Assembly: GCA_963702565.1 (NCBI GenBank)
Contig: CAVPDE010000022.1
Span: 62,001 to 126,000 of the forward strand
Reading direction: 5' to 3'
Source: CAVPDE01 sp963702565
GTDB taxonomy: Bacteria > Desulfobacterota > DSM-4660 > Desulfatiglandales > HGW-15
Length of the DNA: 64,000 nt
Shown: in pieces, positions 25,467 to 33,934 of the stretch
Layout: every line of letters begins with the position of its first letter
How positions within the stretch are numbered: position 1 is the stretch's first letter
Translations under genes and position numbers: made by a program
The notes under the pieces: generated by a model
Database searches by the model: none
What the model was told of the DNA's origin: nothing
The model's input: only the letters and a program-made list of their open reading frames with translations

Positions 25467-25943
25467 TCATCTATGAAATCGCGTCCAGTTCAGATGACAG
25501 ATCGCAGTCGCAAGCGCATCAGAGGCATCGAGGGGCGGGAGGGCTTTCATTTTCAGAATCACCTGGGTCATGGACCGGACCTGCTCCTTTGATGCACGCC
25601 CGTAACCCACCACGGATTTCTTGATCTCCAGGGGCGAATATTCAAAAATTTTGACCCTGTTCTGAACGGCCGCAATGAGCACCGCGCCTCTCGCATGTCC
25701 TATCTTCAAGGCGCTCTGAAGGTTTTTGTGGAAAAAAAGATCTTCGATGGCCATCTCCTCAGGCCTGAAGCGGCTCATGATCTCGGTCATGGACTGGAAG
25801 ATCTCGTGGATTCTTTCAAAGAACGGACGGGTCAGCGAGGTTCCAAAGGTGCCGGCATGGAGACAGGTGATCTGATTGCCGCTTTTCTCCACCAGCCCAT
25901 ACCCGGTCACTCTGGAGCCAGGATCAACGCCCAGAACAATCAT
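25467..25943 (-). CDS. ruvC: Holliday junction resolvase RuvC
   Basis: Dimeric endonuclease that cuts Holliday junctions. The 158 residues keep the catalytic acids: D7 in VLGVDPGSRVTGYG, E in EEMAIEDLFFHKN (about 67), and two Asp in PPLDASDALATAICH (about 137-141). The ATG overlaps the yebC stop as TGATG, so the two are translationally coupled. Confidence 0.96.
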   Translation of the reverse strand: MIVLGVDPGSRVTGYGLVEKSGNQITCLHAGTFGTSLTRPFFERIHEIFQSMTEIMSRFRPEEMAIEDLFFHKNLQSALKIGHARGAVLIAAVQNRVKIFEYSPLEIKKSVVGYGRASKEQVRSMTQVILKMKALPPLDASDALATAICHLNWTRFHR

Positions 25944-26689
25944 CAGTGCACAGCCTCGATGACCTCATCCGGAATGTCGAAGTTGGCGTACACGTTGTTG
26001 ATATCGTCGTTGTCTTCAAGGGCTTCCATGAGATTCAGCATCTGCTCGGCTTTTTTCCCTTCAAGCCTGATCGTGTTCTGGGGGATCATGGTGACCTCTG
26101 AGAGGCTGTAAGGAAACTTCGCGTCGTCAAAGGCTTTCTTCACTTTCTCGAAATCGGCCGTCCCCATCACCACCTCGAACTGGGATCCGCTCTGCCTCAC
26201 GTCCTCAGCCCCGGCATCGAGGGCAATCTCCATAATCTTCTCTTCATCCGCCTTGTCCTGATCAAAGACGATCAAGCCTTTCTTGACAAAGATCCAGGAA
26301 ACGGACCCGGGTTCTCCCAGGTTTCCGCCGTGACGGTCGAAGATGTGCTTGAGGTCTGCCACGGTTCTGTTCTTGTTGTCCGTGAGACAACTGATCAGAA
26401 TCGCCACGCCTCCGGGCCCATAGGCTTCGTAGCTCACCTCTTCGTAGTTGACCCCTTCAAGCTCGCCCGTCCCCTTCTTGATCGCCCTATCGATATTGTC
26501 CTTGGGCATGTTTTCTGCTTTTGCCGATGCGATCGCTGATCTGAGGCGGGCATTGCCATTGGGATCGCCGCCGCCGATGCGGGCAGCAACGGTGAGCTCT
26601 TTGATCAGTTTTGTGAAAATCTTGCCCCTCTTGGCATCAATGGCCCCTTTCTTGTGCTTGATAGAAGCCCATTTCGAATGACCGGACAT
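25943..26689 (-). CDS. yebC: YebC/PmpR-family protein
   Basis: A 248-residue member of the YebC/TACO1 family, which includes DNA-binding regulators and translation factors that relieve ribosome stalling. The N-terminus MSGHSKWASIKHKKGAIDAK is diagnostic, followed by IARGGGDPNGNARLR-like and AYGPGGVAILISCLTDNKNR stretches. The genomic neighbour ruvCAB is the usual one for this gene. Length equals the family norm. Confidence 0.93.
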   Translation of the reverse strand: MSGHSKWASIKHKKGAIDAKRGKIFTKLIKELTVAARIGGGDPNGNARLRSAIASAKAENMPKDNIDRAIKKGTGELEGVNYEEVSYEAYGPGGVAILISCLTDNKNRTVADLKHIFDRHGGNLGEPGSVSWIFVKKGLIVFDQDKADEEKIMEIALDAGAEDVRQSGSQFEVVMGTADFEKVKKAFDDAKFPYSLSEVTMIPQNTIRLEGKKAEQMLNLMEALEDNDDINNVYANFDIPDEVIEAVH

Positions 26690-26835
26690 ACGACTACCTC
26701 CTCAATCTGCTTGGTCAAGCCCTCTTTCGAAAAGTTTAAAACACGCGGTAACTCAGTGCAAACCCTCGGCCGCAACCGGAAATGGACCTGTTGCGACAAT
26801 CGTCTCCCGCCTCTTCCCCTCAAGGATTATCAAGA

Positions 26836-26925
26836 AGTAAGCAGTAAGTAGTACGCAGTAAGCAGCGACGAATAGGCAAACAAGAAGGACTGATGACTGC
26901 TTACGGCTTACTGTTCACTGGTTCT
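26836..26925. repeat. AAGTAAGCAGTAAGTAGT palindromic repeat overlapping the rlmE 3' end
   Basis: Units AGTAAGCAGTAAGTAGTACG and GCAGTAAGCAG on the left face CTGCTTACGGCTTACTGTTC on the right, giving an imperfect hairpin. The right arm encodes the last residues (EPVNSKP) and stop of RlmE. It is the same family as 21062, 23334 and 41440. Confidence 0.6.
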
Positions 26926-27512
26926 CTCCGGTTCATGGCCAGCAGGTAGATCTCTCTGCTCGCTTTGCGCACGGCAGAAGGTCTATGCGTCTGCACTCTG
27001 GCAAAATGACCGGCCAACTCCGCCCTGAAGACCTTGACCTCCGGGCCTTCAAAGACCTTGCAGAGGAAATGCCCTCCTTTTTTGAGAACTGCCAGGGCGA
27101 CCTCCAGTGCACGACGAGCCAATTCGATGGAGCGGCTTGTGTCGGTGACGGAAATGCCGCTGGTTGCAGGGGCCAAGTCGCTGATCACGAGGTCCCTCGT
27201 GCCGACTTGTTCTCTCAGCCACGCCACATCCAGGGAAAGCACGTCCGCGGCGATGAATCTAAATCTGGGGGAAGAGAATCGATCGGGCCTTTGCAAGTCC
27301 ACTCCGACCACCTCTCCCTTTGGACCGACTTTCACGACGCTGTATTGAGACCAGGACCCAGGATAACATCCCAGATCAAGAACGCGGTCCCCGGAGCGAA
27401 TGAGGCGGACCTTTCTGTCGATTTCCTCCAGCTTGTAGACCGATCGCGCAAGCCACCGCTCTTCCCTGGCTCGACGGGTATAGTGATCCTCCCACGTGTT
27501 CGTTTTTCCCAT
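26901..27512 (-). CDS. rlmE: 23S rRNA 2'-O-ribose methyltransferase RlmE/FtsJ
   Basis: S-adenosylmethionine-dependent methylase of 23S rRNA U2552 (E. coli numbering). The 203 residues have the K-D-K-E catalytic set: K in RSVYKLEEID, D in LVISDLAPATSG, K in HFLCKVFEGPE and E in ASREIYLLAM. The SAM motif is VLDLGCYPGSWSQY. I start at the ATG at 27512, just before the family N-terminus; an upstream GTG at 27554 has no ribosome-binding site. The C-terminal tail lies in repeat DNA. Confidence 0.92.
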   Translation of the reverse strand: MGKTNTWEDHYTRRAREERWLARSVYKLEEIDRKVRLIRSGDRVLDLGCYPGSWSQYSVVKVGPKGEVVGVDLQRPDRFSSPRFRFIAADVLSLDVAWLREQVGTRDLVISDLAPATSGISVTDTSRSIELARRALEVALAVLKKGGHFLCKVFEGPEVKVFRAELAGHFARVQTHRPSAVRKASREIYLLAMNRREPVNSKP

Positions 27513-27607
27513 GGACACGATGCGTGATTTCTTTACGATCAACCCAGAAAACACTTTTCACGTCTATCATATCGCTGATTCCTTTGCAAAAAAGAAATGA
27601 TTTTTTC

Positions 27608-27636
27608 TTGACACTCTGGGACAATTTTTCTATAAA
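27608..27636 (+). promoter_or_regulatory. Strong sigma70-type promoter of the dsrMKJOP operon
   Basis: A perfect TTGACA (27608-27613) and TATAAA (27631-27636) are separated by 17 bases. The surroundings are AT-rich, with a run of T before the -35. The leader to the first gene is about 135 bases. Confidence 0.8.
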
Positions 27637-27776
27637 CCAACCCCCAAGTGATACCGCCCGGCAACGCATTCTTAACAAACCATTGCACTTCGTCCTGCTA
27701 GCGCCCATGGCTTGAACTAGGGAAAAGCGCCCTCTTCGGGAAAGGGCTGGATCCGGTTCACTGGAAAAGGGACGGC

Positions 27777-28343
27777 GTGCCCAGCAACCCTATGAAACTG
27801 GAAGATCTTCTGAAGCAGAAGGCCTCACACATCCAAAAGAGATGGTTGGCCCTCATCATTGATACCTACCCTGCTGATTCCCAAAGGTTTTTGCGAGAAC
27901 AGAAGGATCGGTTTGCCAACCCCGTGGGTACCGCCTTAGCGAGGGCGGTGGAGACCCTTTATCATGAGCTGCTTCATGGAATGAATTCCGAAAAGGTCGA
28001 CTCCGCTCTCGATGAGATCGTCAGAATCAGGGCGGTCCAGGATTTCTCCCCTGCCGGGGCCATGACCTTCATCTTCCTCTTGAAAAAAGTTCTGAGAGAG
28101 GAACTTTATCAGGAGATCAAAGAAAGCAGGGCCGCCTGGGAAGATCTCCTGGCCCTGGAAGCCCGAGTGGATGAAATGGCTCTCCGGGGTTTTGACCTCT
28201 ACACGAATTGCAGGGAAAGAGTTTTCGAGCTCAGGGCGAGGGAGGCGAAGAATCAAGTCTCCAGGCTTCTCCAGAAGGCGGGATTGCTCTGTGAGATCCC
28301 GAGCTGGGATTCTGATCGAAAAAAGGACGATGTCGTTGCGTGA
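27777..28343 (+). CDS. RsbRD N-terminal-domain-like protein leading the dsrMKJOP operon
   Basis: A 188-residue all-helical cytoplasmic protein resembling the globin-like N-terminal sensor domain of RsbRD (stressosome co-antagonist). It lacks the STAS domain of true RsbR proteins. Visible stretches include LKQKASHIQKRWLALIIDTY and FSPAGAMTFIFLLKKVLREEL. Proteins of this kind commonly precede dsrMKJOP in sulfate reducers, where their function is unknown. The start is GTG with AAGGGA upstream. The operon promoter is directly upstream and dsrM begins 39 bases downstream. Confidence 0.75.
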   Translation: MPSNPMKLEDLLKQKASHIQKRWLALIIDTYPADSQRFLREQKDRFANPVGTALARAVETLYHELLHGMNSEKVDSALDEIVRIRAVQDFSPAGAMTFIFLLKKVLREELYQEIKESRAAWEDLLALEARVDEMALRGFDLYTNCRERVFELRAREAKNQVSRLLQKAGLLCEIPSWDSDRKKDDVVA

Positions 28344-28382
28344 ACGCCGAATGACTCCATTATTAGCACGAGGTAGCAGTCT

Positions 28383-29423
28383 ATGAATTTCATTCTCAGC
28401 ATTGTGCTTTCCGCCATTGCGGTCCTCATCCTCGTTTTGATCCCGTGGGTGGGGGTGGGGGCGCTGAACCTGAGTGGCTTCTTTGGTGTGTTTCTTCCCT
28501 ACGTGGCACTGATCGTCTTCTTTGTGGGACTGGTCTACCGAATCGTGGTCTGGGCCTGTTCCCCCAGCCCGTTCAGAATCCCCACGACCGCAGGCCAGCA
28601 GTGGAGCCTGCCCTGGATCAAGCACAGCCGGATCGACAACCCCAAGGGCACGGTGGGCGTGCTGATCCGGATGGCCTTCGAAGTGCTCACCTTCCGATCC
28701 CTGTTCAGGAACACCAAAATGCAGTTCGTATCCGGTCCCAAGATCGGCTATGAATGGGAAAAGTGGCTGTGGCTTGCCGCACTTGCTTTCCACTACGCTT
28801 TCCTGACTGTCGTGATCAGGCACCTTCGGTTTTTCACGGAGCCGATCCCCTTTTTCGTCCAGATGATCGAGCATTTGGACGGGTTCATTCAGGCCGGCAT
28901 TGCGCCCATCAACGGGTTCATGACGCCGAGTGTGTGGATCAGCGGCTTTGTGCTGCTGGGGGCGATAGCCTTTCTGTTTCTCAGAAGAGTCCTCATTCCC
29001 CAGATGACTTACATCTCTCTTCCGGCGGATTATTTCCCGCTTTTCCTGATCATCGGGATCGCCATCACCGGGATTCTCATGAGATATGTGTTGAAAGTGG
29101 ACATTGTGGGCGTCAAGAATATGACTCTTGGGCTGGTCACGTTCAGCCCCAAAGTGCCGGACGGCATCGGCGTTCTCTTTTATATCCACCTCTTTCTTGT
29201 CTGTGTCCTTCTGGCCTATATTCCCTTCAGCAAACTGACTCACATGGCCGGGGTTTTCCTCAGCCCCACGCGAAATCTTTCCAACAACAGCCGTTTTGTT
29301 CGGCACATCAACCCGTGGAACTATCCGGTGAAAGTGCACACCTACGATGAATATGAGGAAGAGTTCAGAGACAAGATGATCGAAGCAGGGCTCCCTGTGG
29401 AAAAGGAAGAGTCTGCAAAGTAA
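28383..29423 (+). CDS. dsrM: DsrM, cytochrome b-type membrane subunit of the DsrMKJOP complex
   Basis: NarI-like heme b subunit of 346 residues that exchanges electrons with menaquinone in the inner membrane. Five to six hydrophobic helices are visible: about 5-25, 30-55, 125-145, 175-200, 215-240 and 262-285. Candidate heme-ligand histidines are in WLAALAFHYAFLTVVIRHLR and in the last helix. The hydrophilic C-terminus faces the cytoplasm, where DsrK docks. Family length and operon order are standard. Confidence 0.93.
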   Translation: MNFILSIVLSAIAVLILVLIPWVGVGALNLSGFFGVFLPYVALIVFFVGLVYRIVVWACSPSPFRIPTTAGQQWSLPWIKHSRIDNPKGTVGVLIRMAFEVLTFRSLFRNTKMQFVSGPKIGYEWEKWLWLAALAFHYAFLTVVIRHLRFFTEPIPFFVQMIEHLDGFIQAGIAPINGFMTPSVWISGFVLLGAIAFLFLRRVLIPQMTYISLPADYFPLFLIIGIAITGILMRYVLKVDIVGVKNMTLGLVTFSPKVPDGIGVLFYIHLFLVCVLLAYIPFSKLTHMAGVFLSPTRNLSNNSRFVRHINPWNYPVKVHTYDEYEEEFRDKMIEAGLPVEKEESAK

Positions 29424-29459
29424 AAGGAGCGCAAGCTCAGAAGAAGTAAAGGAGTCCCT

Positions 29460-31097
29460 ATGGCTGAAAAGGCTGAAAAGGTAAAACCTGAACAAATGGC
29501 GCAGGTCAACCACAAACCCCCGCTGTTCAAGGGGTGGATGGACATTCCTGCGGAAATAAAGCCTGGAATTTTCTGCTACGCAGGAAAGCCTCAGAACCTC
29601 AAATACATTGATCTTCCCAATCCCAGAGAGTGGTCGCCCACAGATGAGGATTGGAAGCTCCCTTCCAACTGGAAGGAAATCGTTCTGGAGGGGCTCAGGG
29701 AAAGACTGGAGCGGTTCCGCTCCTTGAAGATCTTCATGGATATCTGTGTGCGGTGCGGGGCCTGCGCGGACAAGTGCCACTTTTTTATCGGCGGCGGGGA
29801 CCCCAGGAACATGCCGGTGCTCAGGGCTGAGCTCCTGAGATCGGTTTACCGCAGGGAATTCACCACGGCCGGTAAGATTCTCGGAAGGTTCGCCGGAGCC
29901 AGAGACCTGGATATCCACGTGCTCAAGGAGTGGTGGTCTTACTTTTTCCAATGCAGCGAGTGCCGGCGCTGCTCCCTCTTCTGCCCCTACGGCATCGACA
30001 CGGCGGAGATCACGATCATTGCCAGGGAACTTCTCAATCTCCTGGGCCTGAACACGGACTGGATCTCCGCGCCTGCCGCAAACTGCTACAGAACAGGAAA
30101 CCACCTGGGCATCCAGCCCCATGCCTACAAGGACATGATCGAGTTTTTCCTGGACGACATCGAGGGTATCACCGGGATCCGGCCGGAGCCCTCCTTTAAC
30201 CGGAAAGGGGCGGAAGTGCTCTTCATCACCCCTTCGGGCGACGTCTTTGCCGACCCGGGCACGTACACCGCCATGGGCTATCTGATCCTTTTTCACTACC
30301 TGCAGAATCTCGGCCTGGATCTCACGTGGAGCACCTTTTCCTCCGAGGGAGGCAACTTCGGGTATTTCACCTCCCATGAAATGGCCAAGAGGCTCAATGC
30401 CAAGATGTACGCGGAGGCCAAGCGCCTGGGCGTGAAGTGGATCATCGGCGGAGAATGCGGCCACATGTGGCGGGTGCTCAACCAGTACATGGACACCTTC
30501 AACGGACCTGCGGATTTCCTGGAAGAGCCGGTCTCGCCCATCACGGGAACGAAATTCGAAAATGCCAAGACCACCAAGATGATTCACATCACGGAGTTCA
30601 CCGCTGACCTGATCAAACACAACAAGCTGAAACTGGATCCGAGCCGGAATGACAACCTCAAAGTGACTTTCCATGACTCCTGCAACACGGCGAGAGGCAT
30701 GGGGCTCTTTGAGGAACCGAGGTACGTGATCAAAAACACGTGCAACCACTTCTACGAGATGCCGGAGAACACCATCCGCGAGCAGACCTTCTGCTGCGGC
30801 AGCGGGTCAGGATTGAACGCGGGGGAAAACATGGAGCTGAGGCTCAGGGGAGGGTTGCCCCGGGCCAACGCCGTCAAATACGTTCACGAGAAGCACGGGG
30901 TGAACATGGTGGCCTGCGTGTGCGCCATTGACCGGGCGGCCCTGCCCACCGCTATCGACTACTGGGTCCCCGGAGTGGGGGTCACCGGAGTGCATGAGCT
31001 CGTGGGGAATGCCTTAATTCTGGAAGGGGAGAAGGAGCGGGAAACGAACCTGAGAGGAGAGCCTCTCCCGGGAATGGAGGAAGAAGAGGATGTATGA
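29460..31097 (+). CDS. dsrK: DsrK, HdrD-like iron-sulfur subunit
   Basis: Cytoplasmic catalytic subunit of DsrMKJOP, proposed to reduce the DsrC trisulfide during sulfate respiration. The 545 residues have two [4Fe-4S] sites (DICVRCGACADKCHFF at about 97, YFFQCSECRRCSLFCPYG at about 162). CCG-type HdrD domains for a noncubane cluster follow, with cysteines in GGECGHMW, FHDSCNTARGMG and EQTFCCGSGSG. The gene overlaps dsrJ by eight bases. Confidence 0.95.
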   Translation: MAEKAEKVKPEQMAQVNHKPPLFKGWMDIPAEIKPGIFCYAGKPQNLKYIDLPNPREWSPTDEDWKLPSNWKEIVLEGLRERLERFRSLKIFMDICVRCGACADKCHFFIGGGDPRNMPVLRAELLRSVYRREFTTAGKILGRFAGARDLDIHVLKEWWSYFFQCSECRRCSLFCPYGIDTAEITIIARELLNLLGLNTDWISAPAANCYRTGNHLGIQPHAYKDMIEFFLDDIEGITGIRPEPSFNRKGAEVLFITPSGDVFADPGTYTAMGYLILFHYLQNLGLDLTWSTFSSEGGNFGYFTSHEMAKRLNAKMYAEAKRLGVKWIIGGECGHMWRVLNQYMDTFNGPADFLEEPVSPITGTKFENAKTTKMIHITEFTADLIKHNKLKLDPSRNDNLKVTFHDSCNTARGMGLFEEPRYVIKNTCNHFYEMPENTIREQTFCCGSGSGLNAGENMELRLRGGLPRANAVKYVHEKHGVNMVACVCAIDRAALPTAIDYWVPGVGVTGVHELVGNALILEGEKERETNLRGEPLPGMEEEEDV

Positions 31098-31476
31098 TCG
31101 TGGGAAAATCGTCACGGGCATTGTGATCGGTCTTTTGCTGTTTTTATTCCCGGTTTTCTACAACGTGGGAAGGGCTGCAAAGGAGCCGGATCCTGTGCTC
31201 ACGGACAAGGCGAAGCAGGCCAAGGAGTGCGTCGAGCCCAAAGCCTTCATGAAAACCGAGCACATGAAAATGCTGGACGAATGGCGGCAGGAAGTGGTGC
31301 GCGACGATTCGCGCACGTACAAGAGCAGCAGCGGGAAGATGTACACCAAGAGCCTTCAGAACACCTGCATGGACTGCCATTCCAACAAGAGCAAGTTCTG
31401 TGATCAGTGCCACAACTATATGGCGGTCGCGCCCTATTGCTGGGAGTGCCATATTGCGCCCAAGGAGAACGGATAA
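31090..31476 (+). CDS. dsrJ: DsrJ, periplasmic triheme cytochrome c
   Basis: A 128-residue protein with an uncleaved or cleavable N-terminal helix (IVTGIVIGLLLFLFPVFYNV, about 7-26). Three c-type heme motifs are clustered at the C-terminus: CMDCH, CDQCH and CWECH. DsrJ hemes include one with unusual His/Cys ligation in studied members. It overlaps dsrK upstream and shares TAATG with dsrO downstream. Confidence 0.95.
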   Translation: MYDRGKIVTGIVIGLLLFLFPVFYNVGRAAKEPDPVLTDKAKQAKECVEPKAFMKTEHMKMLDEWRQEVVRDDSRTYKSSSGKMYTKSLQNTCMDCHSNKSKFCDQCHNYMAVAPYCWECHIAPKENG

Positions 31477-32276
31477 TGGCCATGGACAGAAGACAATTTC
31501 TCAAGATCACCGGATGGTCAGCCCTCCTGGGGCTTGGCGGAAAAACCGCTTTTGAATGGCTCGCTCCTGGAGAGGCCGAAGCGGCGCTTGAGCAAGCCAC
31601 CAAGCTTGCGGGAAAGAAATGGGGCATGGCCCTGGATGTGACCCTTCTGGATGAGGAGATCATGAGCAAGTGCATCCAGGCCTGTCACGCCTACTACAAC
31701 GTGCCCAACATCGGAAACTCCAAGGAGGAGATCAAGTGGCTCTGGAAAGAGACCTACGACCATTCTTTTCCGGGCCAGGAGAACGAGTATCTTGCGGACA
31801 AGTTCAAAAGGAGAAATTTCCTGCTTCTGTGCAACCACTGCACCAATCCCCCCTGCTGCAGGGCTTGCCCCACCAAAGCCACGTGGAAGAGGGAAGACGG
31901 CATCGTGATGATGGACATGCACCGGTGCATCGGATGCCGGTTTTGCATGGCTGCCTGCCCCTACGGGGCAAGAAGTTTCAACTGGGGAGACCCGAGGCTC
32001 GCTCCCAAAGCCCTGAACCCGAACTTTCCGACAAACTCGGAGATCCCCACGCGGTCCAAGGGCGTTGTGGAAAAATGCCAGTTTTGCGCGGAGCGGCTGG
32101 CCAAGGGGCAGATGCCTGCCTGTGTCGAGGCGGCGAACAAGATCAAGCCGAATGCCATGGTGTTCGGCGACCTGGATGTGCCTGACTCCAACATCCGGAA
32201 AGCACTTCGTTCTCGGTATTCGATCCGACGTAAACCTGAACTGGGCACCGGGCCCAACGTCTTTTACATGATATGA
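31476..32276 (+). CDS. dsrO: DsrO, periplasmic ferredoxin-like iron-sulfur subunit (Tat signal)
   Basis: A 266-residue electron-transfer subunit. The N-terminus MDRRQFLKITGWSALLG is a Tat signal, cleaved near GEAEA. Four cysteine clusters bind [4Fe-4S] centres: CIQACHAYYN, CNHCTNPPCCRACPTKA, CIGCRFCMAACPYGA and CQFCAERLAKGQMPAC. I start at the ATG at 31476, which overlaps the dsrJ stop as TAATG. A longer frame upstream would translate the dsrJ heme region and is not credible. Confidence 0.95.
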   Translation: MAMDRRQFLKITGWSALLGLGGKTAFEWLAPGEAEAALEQATKLAGKKWGMALDVTLLDEEIMSKCIQACHAYYNVPNIGNSKEEIKWLWKETYDHSFPGQENEYLADKFKRRNFLLLCNHCTNPPCCRACPTKATWKREDGIVMMDMHRCIGCRFCMAACPYGARSFNWGDPRLAPKALNPNFPTNSEIPTRSKGVVEKCQFCAERLAKGQMPACVEAANKIKPNAMVFGDLDVPDSNIRKALRSRYSIRRKPELGTGPNVFYMI

Positions 32277-32283
32277 GGTCATT

Positions 32284-33441
32284 ATGCTGGACAAAGCACT
32301 GAAGGGAAGTCCGATTTACTGGGGTTGGCTGATCGTGCTCCTTGGATTTATCGGCACAGGCTTCCTAGTCTACCTGTATCAGTTCCAGGAAGGTTTGAAA
32401 ATCACCGGCATGAGCCGGGATGTGTCCTGGGGGTTCTACATCGGCCAGTTCACCTATCTCGTCGGCGTCGCCGCCTCCGGGGTCATGGTGGTTCTACCCT
32501 ACTACCTCCATGACTACAAGGCATTCGGCCGGGTGACGATCCTGGGTGAGTTTCTGGCGGTTGGGGCGATCACCATGTGTCTTCTCTTCATCATGGTGGA
32601 CCTGGGAAACCTTCCGCGGCTTCTGAACGTGATCCTTTATCCCAATCCCACTTCCATTCTTTTCTGGGACATGATCGTCCTGAACGGGTATCTCTTTCTC
32701 AACATCATCATCGGTTGGAATGTGCTGAGCTCGGAGCGAAAAGGCATCCACTACCCCTCATGGGTCACCCCACTGATCTACCTGTCTATTCCCTGGGCCT
32801 TCAGCATCCACACGGTCACCGCGTTCTTGTACGCCGGACTTCCAGGCAGGCACTACTGGCTGACGGCCATTATGGCGGCCCGGTTTCTGTCTTCCGCATT
32901 CTGCTCCGGCCCGGCCATTCTCATCCTTTTTTGCCTTATCGTCAGGAAGTTCACCAGGTTTGATCCAGGCAAAGAGCAGATCAGAACGCTCTCCAGCATC
33001 GTCGCCTATGCCATGATTCTAAACGTTTTCTTCTTCCTGCTGGAGATGTTCACCGCCTTTTACAGCCAGATCCCAGGTCACATGCATCCCATTGTCTATC
33101 TCTTTTCCGGCCTCGAGGGGCATGGAAAACTTGTTCCCTGGATGTGGACGGCAGCGTGTTTCGCCATTCTCGCGCTGCTGCTCTTGATCGTTCCGGCAAC
33201 CAGGAGAAATGAGAAGACTCTGATTCTGGCGTGTATCTCCGTTTTCATCTCTACCTGGATCGACAAGGGATTTGGTCTTGTGATCGGCGGTTTTATTCCC
33301 AATCCCTTCGAAAGGGTGTTTGAGTACTGGCCCACCCTCCCGGAAGTCATCATTAGTTTGGGCGTTTGGGCGACGGGTTTTTTTGTCCTTACCGTGCTTT
33401 ACAAGATTGCCGTGTCGGTCAAGGAAGAAGTCGCAGTCTGA
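32284..33441 (+). CDS. dsrP: DsrP, NrfD-like integral membrane subunit
   Basis: A 385-residue membrane protein with about ten hydrophobic helices and no heme motifs. It belongs to the NrfD/PsrC quinone-interacting group and forms the second membrane module with DsrJO. The N-terminal PIYWGWLIVLLGFIGTGFLV and C-terminal LPEVIISLGVWATGFFVLTV helices are typical. It ends the operon; I see no clear terminator after it. dsrAB and dsrC are not in the window. Confidence 0.94.
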   Translation: MLDKALKGSPIYWGWLIVLLGFIGTGFLVYLYQFQEGLKITGMSRDVSWGFYIGQFTYLVGVAASGVMVVLPYYLHDYKAFGRVTILGEFLAVGAITMCLLFIMVDLGNLPRLLNVILYPNPTSILFWDMIVLNGYLFLNIIIGWNVLSSERKGIHYPSWVTPLIYLSIPWAFSIHTVTAFLYAGLPGRHYWLTAIMAARFLSSAFCSGPAILILFCLIVRKFTRFDPGKEQIRTLSSIVAYAMILNVFFFLLEMFTAFYSQIPGHMHPIVYLFSGLEGHGKLVPWMWTAACFAILALLLLIVPATRRNEKTLILACISVFISTWIDKGFGLVIGGFIPNPFERVFEYWPTLPEVIISLGVWATGFFVLTVLYKIAVSVKEEVAV

Positions 33442-33675
33442 TCCCGGGGCAAGCAGAAGAAGAGACGCCTACACTCCGCAGAAAGGCGCCGGGATTCAGC
33501 GACGAATGGGTGTCAAAAGCACTGCGAAAGACCGCTTGCAGACACTATTTCCTGAATGGTGGACGGGAGACGAAAAAGCTTGACACGTCTATTTTCCTTT
33601 GTTAGACGTTTGGCGTTTTCGCTCTAGACCATCTCAATGCCTTTTTAGAATAATATACAGAGGAGGGAAAATCAG
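33442..33675. other. Intergenic region upstream of the ferredoxin gene
   Basis: It contains a perfect TTGACA at 33580-33585 with no good -10 at 17 bases. A TAGAATAATATAC stretch lies at about 33646-33658 directly before the AGAGGAGGG ribosome-binding site. An independent ferredoxin promoter is likely but its exact position is unsure. Confidence 0.4.
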
Positions 33676-33864
33676 ATGCCTTACGAAGTGACAGTGGATC
33701 ACGACAAGTGCGAAGGATGCGAGGAATGCGTGGAGGTTTGTCCTGTTGACGTGTATGAAATGCAGGACGGCAAATCCGTGCCGGTCAACGCTGAAGAATG
33801 CCTTGGCTGCGAGAGTTGCGTTGAGGTCTGCGATCAGGAAGCCATCTCGGTCACGGAAGTCTAA
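33676..33864 (+). CDS. 2[4Fe-4S] ferredoxin
   Basis: A 62-residue soluble electron carrier. Two cluster motifs are visible, CEGCEECVEVCP (about 13-24) and CLGCESCVEVCD (about 43-54), each completing the other's cluster in the usual way. The protein is acidic, as expected for a low-potential ferredoxin. AGAGGAGGG precedes the ATG by about eight bases. It probably serves NfnAB, the bifurcating ETF or other oxidoreductases; a direct link to DsrMKJOP is only positional. A strong terminator follows. Confidence 0.93.
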   Translation: MPYEVTVDHDKCEGCEECVEVCPVDVYEMQDGKSVPVNAEECLGCESCVEVCDQEAISVTEV

Positions 33865-33887
33865 AGTTTCTACTCTTCAGGAATAAG

Positions 33888-33921
33888 AACGCCGCTCCCC
33901 GTAAGGGAAAGCGGCGTTTTT
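33888..33921 (+). terminator. Intrinsic terminator after the ferredoxin gene
   Basis: AACGCCGCT...AGCGGCGTT arms close on a CCC-GTAA-GGG inner stem, followed by TTTTT. The next gene is convergent, so it may also act on that side. Confidence 0.85.
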
Positions 33922-33934
33922 GTTTACACCCCAA

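Noticed and set aside
27936..30749. 937-codon open frame antisense to the dsr operon
   Set aside because: It overlaps dsrM and dsrK whose motifs are unmistakable; the frame is a by-product of codon bias on the coding strand.
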